From an uncultured Verrucomicrobiota bacterium (GTDB taxonomy: Bacteria > Verrucomicrobiota > Verrucomicrobiae > Verrucomicrobiales > DEV007), in NCBI GenBank assembly GCA_902591645.1, contig CACJBM010000083.1:1-6529 (forward strand): a stretch of DNA of 6,529 nucleotides, in the 5' to 3' direction. Below the pieces are notes generated by a model, which had not been told where the DNA came from, made no database searches, and worked only from the letters and a program-made list of their open reading frames with translations. A program made the position numbers and the translations under genes. Shown piece after piece: positions 1 to 5,207 of this stretch; position 1 is the stretch's first letter, and each line of letters begins with the position of its first letter.

Positions 1-476
1 ATCCAGAAAAAGACGGAAAGTTATTTAAGTCCGCAATGGAAGTCCTTAGAGGGTCTGGATATGAACACTACGAGATTTCAAATTATTCGCTGCCTGGACA
101 TCAGTCAGAACACAATAAAGCTTACTGGTCAGGAGCTGATTATCTAGGAATCGGCCCCGGAGCATTCTCAACTGTTCACGGGAAGCGGTGGCGAAACGTA
201 GCTGACACAGAAAAATATATTGATTCAATGAAACTAAAGAAAATTGATGAGATCGAAACAGAACGTGAAATTATTAATGATTCATCTTTCAGAACGGAAC
301 GAATCGCTTTGGAGCTAAGAACGTCCAGAGGAATTTCATTTGATACATTAGGGAAAACAAAAAACCGAATCGACGATCTAGAAAGAGAAGGTCTAATAAG
401 TATAGATGAAAATAGAATTAGACTGACAGATAAGGGGAAAATGGTAGCAGACTCAGTGGCTACTCATTTATTATAA
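1..476 (+). CDS. hemW: HemW-like heme chaperone / radical SAM coproporphyrinogen III oxidase-like protein, 3' part only
   Basis: The reading frame is open from the left edge (first full codon at 3-5), so the gene starts outside the window; 157 residues are visible before TAA. The ATG at 36 is internal. The visible block GYEHYEISNYSLPGH, then HNKAYW and DYLGIGPGAFS, is the well-conserved HemW signature that follows the radical-SAM barrel. The remainder, with RTERIALELRTSRGISFD and a final LTDKGKMVADSVATHLL, fits the HemW C-terminal winged-helix-like domain. HemW proteins are usually about 380 residues, so somewhat under half is present. The CxxxCxxC cluster motif lies outside the window. Known family role: cytoplasmic heme-binding protein implicated in heme delivery to respiratory enzymes; many members were wrongly named oxygen-independent coproporphyrinogen oxidase (HemN). 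The C-terminal features favour HemW over HemN, but the N-terminus is needed to be certain. The next gene begins 104 bp downstream on the same strand. Confidence 0.88.
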   Translation, partial: PEKDGKLFKSAMEVLRGSGYEHYEISNYSLPGHQSEHNKAYWSGADYLGIGPGAFSTVHGKRWRNVADTEKYIDSMKLKKIDEIETEREIINDSSFRTERIALELRTSRGISFDTLGKTKNRIDDLEREGLISIDENRIRLTDKGKMVADSVATHLL

Positions 477-484
477 CAAATAAT

Positions 485-509
485 AGTTTGCTAAACTTAG
501 ACTCTTTTT
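485..509 (+). terminator. weak candidate terminator after hemW
   Basis: Nine bases after the hemW stop there is a short inverted repeat, AGTTT-gct-AAACT (485-497), and a T5 run at 505-509. The stem is only 5 bp and AT-rich, and seven bases separate it from the T run, so it is a poor intrinsic terminator. It could equally be chance, leaving hemW and hisI on one transcript. Confidence 0.2.
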
Positions 510-580
510 AATTGGAAAATGGTCTGATGCGGTTATTTATCTCATGAAGAAAAGTACATTACGAACCCAATAAAATAAGC

Positions 581-1039
581 ATGCAATTTATATTTGGAAA
601 TAGAGAAGCCAAAGAAGACATAGAGAAAGGCTCAAATTTTTCTCCTAAGTTCGGAGAAGACGGCCTCATCCCTGCAGTGGCTCAGGACGCTTCAACGGGA
701 GACATACTAATGGTCGCTTATATGAATGAAGAGGCTCTCCGACAAACAATGCAAAAGAAAGAGGCCGTTTACTACAGCCGAAGCCGTGACACATTATGGC
801 ATAAAGGAGCAACTAGTGGCCACATACAGGAAGTCATTGAGGTCCGCACCGACTGCGATCAGGATGTCGTGTTACTTAAAGTAAAACAGATCGGGCCAGG
901 GTGCTGCCACGTCGGATACGGTTCTTGCTTTTATAGAAAAGTTCCGATCGGAGATGAAACAACAACAATGATTCAGGACAATGTTATTCAACTCGATCAA
1001 TGCGAAGAACAAACATATGATCCTGAACAAGTTTACTAA
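581..1039 (+). CDS. hisI: phosphoribosyl-AMP cyclohydrolase
   Basis: 152 residues. HisI opens the adenine ring of phosphoribosyl-AMP (third step of histidine biosynthesis, cytoplasmic, Zn- and Mg-dependent). The core is highly conserved: GLIPAVAQDASTGDILMVAYMNEEAL (residues 28-53), YYSRSRDTLWHKGATSGH (64-81), then DCDQD (91-95) and GPGCCHVGYGSCFYR (105-119). In the characterised archaeal enzyme the Mg ligands are the three Asp and the Zn ligands three Cys of these motifs; here they correspond to D91, D93, D95 and C92, C109, C116, all present, so the enzyme should be active. There is no HisE (pyrophosphohydrolase) domain, so this is the stand-alone form, with about 27 extra N-terminal and 33 extra C-terminal residues around the core. 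The start is the only ATG/GTG/TTG between the in-frame TGA at 545-547 and the core; it has no Shine-Dalgarno match. Other his genes are not in the window. araD follows after 16 bp. Confidence 0.95.
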   Translation: MQFIFGNREAKEDIEKGSNFSPKFGEDGLIPAVAQDASTGDILMVAYMNEEALRQTMQKKEAVYYSRSRDTLWHKGATSGHIQEVIEVRTDCDQDVVLLKVKQIGPGCCHVGYGSCFYRKVPIGDETTTMIQDNVIQLDQCEEQTYDPEQVY

Positions 1040-1055
1040 TTTGTAGATCAAAAAT

Positions 1056-1757
1056 ATGCTCGATGAGTTGAGAGAAGAAATTTGTGAAGCGAACCGAATC
1101 CTCCCTGATTCAGGACTGGTAAAACTCACTTGGGGAAATGTCAGTGGCATCGATAGAGACAAAGGGATCTTTGGAATAAAGCCGAGCGGCATAGATTATA
1201 GCGCGCTGAAGCCAACAGACATTGTGCTAGTCGATCTTGATGGAAAAGTGGTCGACGGAAACCTGAATCCTTCCTCTGACACTAAAACCCACTTAGAATT
1301 ATATAAAGCCTGGCCAGAAATAGGAGGAATTACACATACTCACAGCCCTTCAGCGACTTCGCTCGCCCAACTAGGAAAAGAACTGCCCTGCTACGGAACA
1401 ACACACTCTGATCATTTCTATGGAACAGTTCCTATCTGCAGAGCTCTAACCGCAGAAGAAGTTGAAGATGATTACGAGAAAAACACAGGATTAGTCATCG
1501 CCGAACACTTCTCGACAGAGGGCATCGATCCGAGTCAAATTCCCGGAGTCTTGCAACTCCACCACGCTCCTTTTACTTGGGGTAAAAATGCAGCCAAGTC
1601 TCTCGAAAACAGTATCGCTCTTGAAATGTGCGCTTCAATGGCTCTTAAATGCTGGTCCGTTGATTCTTCAATCGAACCAATACCTCAACACATTCTTGAT
1701 AAACATTTTCTAAGAAAGCACGGCCCGGAATCATATTACGGACAAGAAAAGAACTAA
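1056..1757 (+). CDS. araD: L-ribulose-5-phosphate 4-epimerase
   Basis: 233 residues, close to the 231 of E. coli AraD, aligning end to end. The enzyme interconverts L-ribulose-5-phosphate and D-xylulose-5-phosphate, feeding L-arabinose carbon into the pentose phosphate pathway; it is a cytoplasmic Zn-dependent class II aldolase-fold protein. Substrate-binding motifs TWGNVS (25-30), KPSG (42-45) and SSD (73-75) are intact. Metal-binding histidines H94 and H96 (HTHS) and H170 correspond to E. coli H95, H97 and H171; catalytic D119 and Y228 correspond to D120 and Y229. The E. coli HGPF motif reads HAPF here, a mild change. The block GIDPSQIPGVL resembles AraD more than the paralogues UlaF/SgbE, so arabinose is the preferred assignment, but araA and araB are not visible. 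The start lies 16 bp after the hisI stop, probably in the same transcript, with no clear Shine-Dalgarno. The stop codon overlaps the convergent downstream gene by 4 bp. Confidence 0.9.
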   Translation: MLDELREEICEANRILPDSGLVKLTWGNVSGIDRDKGIFGIKPSGIDYSALKPTDIVLVDLDGKVVDGNLNPSSDTKTHLELYKAWPEIGGITHTHSPSATSLAQLGKELPCYGTTHSDHFYGTVPICRALTAEEVEDDYEKNTGLVIAEHFSTEGIDPSQIPGVLQLHHAPFTWGKNAAKSLENSIALEMCASMALKCWSVDSSIEPIPQHILDKHFLRKHGPESYYGQEKN

Positions 1758-3166
1758 CGATCCAACAAGCCCTTAAGCAAGCTAAGAGGATCCTTTTTTA
1801 AGCTCTCTTTCACTGCATCAGCTAAATCACGAAGGGCCACCGAAGCCCTAACCTTGGGCCTATTAAAATCACCACTAGAGACAAAAGGAATGTGTATTCT
1901 TCCTTCCTTTGTGACAGGCGTAAATAATAACTCAGCAACGGGACCGGCAACGCTCTTGCCAACAATCTCAGAAAGGACCGTATTGGCTCGCGCAAAAGTA
2001 CTATTGGAAATTTTTTCTGAAAAAGTAAAACTCGCGTTAATTAAATGCGCATCGTTTGCTGTATTTAGCCAAGCTCCTTCATCAATTACTAGACGGTTTC
2101 CGTTAATAATTACAGGCAACGGTTCGACTGCCCGTAAAATATAATTCCTTAACCCTAGGCGGAATCTTGAATCCTCATTAACTACTAAAATTTCCTCAAT
2201 AACACTAATGTCCAGGCCTGCTTCTTCTAGCTGATCAAGCGTTGAAGCGAGTCTGCTGGCTATAGGCAAAGACATAATTCTTGATCCTTTTTTGACAGTC
2301 AGATCAGTGACTAAATCAGGATTAAGGAACCCCGTCTGCGAATCGAACGGCTGGATTTTCCCATCTGCCTGAAGGTTCAGGCTCGCATATTTAATTTCTC
2401 CCTGAGGACCAGTCACGCTCAGGTTGCCGGAAAGCTCCAAATATGCAGAGTTATGACGAATCAAATCCAAAGGATCGACATCAAGATCTGAAACTGATCC
2501 CTTAACATTAGTAAAGGCAATCCGGTTACTGCTTTTGATGAGTTTAATGGAAACAATACTGTCACGTAAAACCAATGATTTGAGTTTCGTTGCCATGGGC
2601 ATCTCAGAAACATTAAAAGAATCATCAATAATATTCCCTTCCTCCGACTTCATTTTGCGTCTAGCCTTGGCCAACTCTCTACGCTTTCTTTTCTCCTCAT
2701 ACTCAGGATTCAGGGCTCCTTTTACATACTTGGGAGGATCAAGCATAGGATCCAATGTATGATCCCCTTCCTCATCAATTGCATAGGCAATGTCAAGCCC
2801 ATCGACCGTCAATGAATCAATGGAAAGTTTGCCAAATAAAAAATCGATCAGCCTCACTTTGATTGTAGCATCACTGATTTTTATTCTAGTCTGACTCTCA
2901 ACCGGATCGGACCGCTCAGCAGCAGATGCAGCATTGTCAGCATACTCATCCCTAGGACTCAGAAGAATATTAGATAAAACAACTTTACCACCAAAGATCC
3001 CCGCTCTCAGCTCCCCAATATCCATTCTCAGATTTCTTTCTGACTCTAGAAGATGCACAATTGAATCCTCTGTGATTTTTTTTGAAACGAAAACACCAAG
3101 AAAGATAAAAGATAAAGCCACAACCAAAAGTAGCGGCACAATCAATCTGAAGGTGATCTTACGCAT
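1754..3166 (-). CDS. AsmA-like inner-membrane-anchored protein
   Basis: 470 residues with a single N-terminal hydrophobic segment (about 7-27) after a short basic stretch (MRKITFR), then a long periplasmic part: a bitopic protein or uncleaved signal anchor. Residues 38-130 have the AsmA-type pattern: LESERNLRMDIGELRAGIFGGKVVLSNILLSPR, then DATIKVRLIDFLFGKLSIDSLTVDGLDIAY, i.e. alternating beta-rich repeats ending in a 'gkl-I-sL-vdGl-i' element. A charged helical insert at 154-173 (EYEEKRKRRELAKARRKMKS) interrupts the beta-rich region. The C-terminal part includes GRIHIPFVSSGDFNRPKV (423-439), resembling the end of AsmA/DUF748-type proteins. AsmA-like proteins (AsmA, YhdP, TamB) are implicated in envelope homeostasis and phospholipid movement to the outer membrane; a similar role here is inference from the fold pattern only. 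The start is the first ATG directly before the membrane segment; no Shine-Dalgarno is seen. Family assignment is moderate because AsmA sequences diverge strongly. Confidence 0.6.
   Translation of the reverse strand: MRKITFRLIVPLLLVVALSFIFLGVFVSKKITEDSIVHLLESERNLRMDIGELRAGIFGGKVVLSNILLSPRDEYADNAASAAERSDPVESQTRIKISDATIKVRLIDFLFGKLSIDSLTVDGLDIAYAIDEEGDHTLDPMLDPPKYVKGALNPEYEEKRKRRELAKARRKMKSEEGNIIDDSFNVSEMPMATKLKSLVLRDSIVSIKLIKSSNRIAFTNVKGSVSDLDVDPLDLIRHNSAYLELSGNLSVTGPQGEIKYASLNLQADGKIQPFDSQTGFLNPDLVTDLTVKKGSRIMSLPIASRLASTLDQLEEAGLDISVIEEILVVNEDSRFRLGLRNYILRAVEPLPVIINGNRLVIDEGAWLNTANDAHLINASFTFSEKISNSTFARANTVLSEIVGKSVAGPVAELLFTPVTKEGRIHIPFVSSGDFNRPKVRASVALRDLADAVKESLKKDPLSLLKGLLDR
1759..1799 (+). 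terminator. candidate terminator for araD, inside the convergent gene
   Basis: An inverted repeat GATCC (1759-1763) / GGATC (1788-1792) encloses a 24-base loop containing a further AGC/GCT pairing, and is followed by C and a T6 run (1794-1799). The T6 run is the antisense of two Lys codons (KK) near the C-terminus of the AsmA-like protein. On the other strand the same stem is followed by the T-rich stretch GTTAGTTCTTTTCTTG, so it might act in both directions. The stem is only 5 bp with a large loop, so this is tentative. Confidence 0.3.
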
Positions 3167-3199
3167 AATTAAAAGAACGGCATGGGCCAGATTATTTAA

Positions 3200-3228
3200 T
3201 TTATACCGAAACCTAGAACTAACAACAA
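3200..3228 (-). promoter_or_regulatory. candidate sigma70-type promoter for the AsmA-like gene
   Basis: Read on the minus strand: TTGTTG (3223-3228) as -35, exactly 17 bases of spacer, then TATAAA (3200-3205) as -10, which matches TATAAT at 5 of 6 positions. The -35 matches only its TTG. This would start transcription near 3193, giving a leader of roughly 27 bases before the ATG at 3166. No comparable promoter was found for the divergent gene at 3375 in the same 208-bp gap. Confidence 0.4.
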
Positions 3229-3374
3229 TCGTTGATAGTAATTTCAGTGAGGCTACGAGATCTCGCTTTTCTAGGGGAAGAGGATCTACAATTGCACTTT
3301 ATCGATTCTGGAAACGACTACTTTCATTTTTTACTAAGATACTCTGCAGTTCATGCGTTAATATATGTATAAAA

Positions 3375-3890
3375 ATGAAACTTTATAAATTTGCAGCATT
3401 GTTACCTTTTCTACTTCAAGGCTCAGCACAAGAAAGTCGAGCAGACGACCCTTTACCAGAGGGAGTCATTGCAGCAATTCGCAATGGAAATATCCCAACC
3501 ATCGCTGATGTGAGCGTTATAAATTTTAATGAGGAGGGCCATGGTAAAATCAAAGTCCACACAATTTACAAATCAGAACTAGGAACCGATCAAAAGAAAA
3601 AAGAAAATAAATCCAGTTTCGCAAAATGGATACGCGGCTACGGCCTAGAAGGAAGTAATAAAGTTGCACCTCTCAAATTGGTGGTTAATGGAAAAATCGG
3701 AAGGTTTCTCTTTTTCCTCGATGGTGATCTACTCTACTCGACTTATAACAATCAGTTCCCTATCCGGAAAACCAAAGACGGATCACTCGAAGTCGGCACT
3801 GCTTTCAATGGGGGAGGAGCTCCATGGAAGCCCTTGAAAGAAATTATCAAATTGATTCCACAAAAATCACCCAAGGAAAAAGAAAAATAA
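3375..3890 (+). CDS. small predicted secreted protein of unknown function
   Basis: 171 residues. I do not recognise the family. The frame is open well upstream (an in-frame ATG exists at 2934), but that extension runs antisense through the AsmA-like gene and encodes unconvincing sequence. The ATG at 3375 gives a textbook signal peptide (MKLYK, hydrophobic FAALLPFLL, then GSA, likely cleaved after A18 or alternatively after A23), so I chose it. The mature part has PEGVIAAIRNGNIPTIADVSVINFNEEGHGKIKVHTIYKSELG (about 27-69), reminiscent of small secreted proteins in which a beta-rich domain sits after a helical start. Residues 97-130 (APLKLVVNGKIGRFLFFLDGDLLYSTYNNQFPIR) look beta-rich, and the tail is lysine-rich (PQKSPKEKEK). 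There are no cysteines in the mature part, no lipobox and no obvious catalytic motif. The stop abuts the stop of the convergent DUF1552 gene with no gap. No Shine-Dalgarno precedes the start; only A/T-rich sequence does. Confidence 0.7.
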   Translation: MKLYKFAALLPFLLQGSAQESRADDPLPEGVIAAIRNGNIPTIADVSVINFNEEGHGKIKVHTIYKSELGTDQKKKENKSSFAKWIRGYGLEGSNKVAPLKLVVNGKIGRFLFFLDGDLLYSTYNNQFPIRKTKDGSLEVGTAFNGGGAPWKPLKEIIKLIPQKSPKEKEK

Positions 3891-3925
3891 TTAAGCAAGA
3901 TCCAAAGGACCACCCTCGCTTAATT
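3877..3925 (-). terminator. intrinsic terminator candidate for the DUF1592-DUF1552 operon, spanning two convergent coding ends
   Basis: A perfect 8-bp inverted repeat, AATTAAGC at 3889-3896 (as GCTTAATT on the minus strand) paired with 3918-3925, encloses a 21-base loop that covers the last codons of the DUF1552 gene. On the minus strand the stem is followed at once by ATTTTTCTTTTT (3877-3888), a strong U-tract. One arm includes the TAA stop; the U-tract lies wholly within the convergent gene, as the antisense of its KEKEK tail. The stem is AT-rich with two G-C pairs at the loop end, so strength is moderate. On the plus strand there is no T-tract after the stem, so it should act for the minus operon only. 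Confidence 0.5.
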
Positions 3926-5207
3926 TATGTTCTCCAAATCCTTTTATATGATGCCCAAATCCGTGAGCCAATGCCATTAAGAGTCTGTTATGATTGACTC
4001 CGGGCAAATGAAGCGATCGGCCCATCTTAAATCCGAGTCCGCCGCCGAGGAGGGTGAACGGAATATTTTCAAGCGTGTGATTGTTACCTTTACCAAGCTC
4101 ATTCACCCACATGATCGTAGTATTATCAAACATATTGCCCTCACCACCAGGCTCAGGAGTTTCTTTAAGGCGCTTACAAAGATATCCCAACTCGCCCGCA
4201 AACCACTTGTTTATTTTAAGTAATTTATCCTGAGCTGATTTGTCCTTGTCAGGCTTGTGCGAAAGAGAATGGTGTCCGTCATTGACCCCTAACCATCTCA
4301 TGCGGGCCTGCCCCACTGACCGCATAAACTGGAGCGTTGCAACCCGCATCATATCATTAGCTAATCCATTAACCAATAGATCAATCTGCATCCGGCTAAT
4401 CTTTGGGGTATTGTCATTTACGAGTTCGATGTTGGGATCAATCTCAGGTTGAGGATGAACTGTGCTGGATTCTTTCTCAGCTTCGAGCAGGCCTTTCTCG
4501 ACCTGACGAACCAGATTCATGTGTTCCTCCAGCATGTCCTTATCCTCTTTAGCAAGCTTAACTGAAACTGATTTAAGGTCAGCCGCAACATCATCCAATA
4601 TACTGACAAGACTTTCTCTGTCCTTCATCTGTCCATACATTTTTTGCAACATCTGATGAGGATCATCGATCGGAGCAATTGGCTTATTGGATCCTGCATA
4701 TGACATCCGGGTCCATGGATCTGCCCTGTTTGGAACAGCTACTCCAAATTCAAGAGAACCGAACCTTGTTTTTGTTTCCTTACGTGATTGTAAAAAATTA
4801 GCAATTTCCTGATCAATGGAAATGCCACTAGCCCAACCAGCAGGAGTGTGACCTCCTCCCTGAATATTCCCACGATGAAGTTTTCTGGCCGTTAACAAAC
4901 AGCTGATGCCTTTCATGTGATCGTCCCCATCTCCGCCGACCTTATTGTGCACACCCTTAAGGGTCAGTAAGGAATCTTTATATGGAGCCAACGGCTCCAT
5001 AATCGACTTAAGATTAAAATCATCTCCACTAGCATCAGGCCAAAAATCGTTAGGCAAAGTACCGTTAGGAGAGAACATAATAATGAGTCTCTTTTTCGGA
5101 GAAGAATCACCGCGCGCCTGAAGACTAGGCAATCCATAAAGAAATGAAAGCGCTGAAGCTGAAAGCCCAAGATCCTTAAGGAAAGCCCTGCGTGATAACT
5201 CATTCAT
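3891..5207 (-). CDS. DUF1552 family protein, Tat-exported
   Basis: 438 residues, a usual length for the DUF1552 family. The N-terminus has a twin-arginine signal: SRRAFLK (residues 5-11), then a hydrophobic stretch GLSASALSFLYGLPSL and an ARG cleavage region near 31-33, so it should be exported folded by Tat. Family features run throughout: KKRLIIMFSPNGTLPNDFWP (38-57), DDHMKGISCLLTAR (95-108), ASGISIDQEIA (126-136), SLEFGVAVP (151-159), DDPHQMLQKMYG (181-192), SLVSILDDV (199-207), NDGHHSLSH (309-317), NMFDNTTIMWVNELGKGNNH (358-377) and the terminal GGPLDL. Histidines in DDHMKG, NDGHHSLSH and GKGNNH could bind metal, but this is inference. The biochemical function is unknown. The family is routinely found next to DUF1592/DUF1588-type cytochromes, as here. 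Its ATG overlaps the TGA of that upstream gene (ATGA), which implies translational coupling; only a purine-rich AAGAAG four bases before the ATG resembles a ribosome site. A DUF1501-type alternative is less likely. Confidence 0.9.
   Translation of the reverse strand: MNELSRRAFLKDLGLSASALSFLYGLPSLQARGDSSPKKRLIIMFSPNGTLPNDFWPDASGDDFNLKSIMEPLAPYKDSLLTLKGVHNKVGGDGDDHMKGISCLLTARKLHRGNIQGGGHTPAGWASGISIDQEIANFLQSRKETKTRFGSLEFGVAVPNRADPWTRMSYAGSNKPIAPIDDPHQMLQKMYGQMKDRESLVSILDDVAADLKSVSVKLAKEDKDMLEEHMNLVRQVEKGLLEAEKESSTVHPQPEIDPNIELVNDNTPKISRMQIDLLVNGLANDMMRVATLQFMRSVGQARMRWLGVNDGHHSLSHKPDKDKSAQDKLLKINKWFAGELGYLCKRLKETPEPGGEGNMFDNTTIMWVNELGKGNNHTLENIPFTLLGGGLGFKMGRSLHLPGVNHNRLLMALAHGFGHHIKGFGEHKLSEGGPLDLA

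Noticed and set aside
513..539. TTGGAA ... TATTTA as a promoter for hisI
   Set aside because: Spacing is 15 bp and the -10 match is poor, so I do not report it as a feature.
544..573. Nine-codon open frame (MKKSTLRTQ) just before hisI as a possible leader peptide
   Set aside because: It has no histidine codons, no ribosome site and no attenuator-like hairpins around it; chance is sufficient.
872..1192. Minus-strand open frame across hisI and araD
   Set aside because: It is antisense to two well-conserved genes and shows no recognisable protein features.
3256..3265. Perfect 10-bp palindrome CGAGATCTCG in the divergent intergenic region, as a possible operator
   Set aside because: It is short, single-copy in the region and not placed against a convincing promoter; a palindrome of this size is not enough evidence.
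2934..3374. In-frame upstream extension of the 3375 gene starting at ATG 2934
   Set aside because: It lies antisense over about 230 bases of the AsmA-like gene and across its promoter region, and its translation looks like non-coding sequence; the signal peptide at 3375 marks the natural start.
4964..5203. Minus-strand open frame in another phase inside the DUF1552 gene
   Set aside because: The DUF1552 protein is intact and conserved across this region; this is a frame shadow, not a frameshifted gene.
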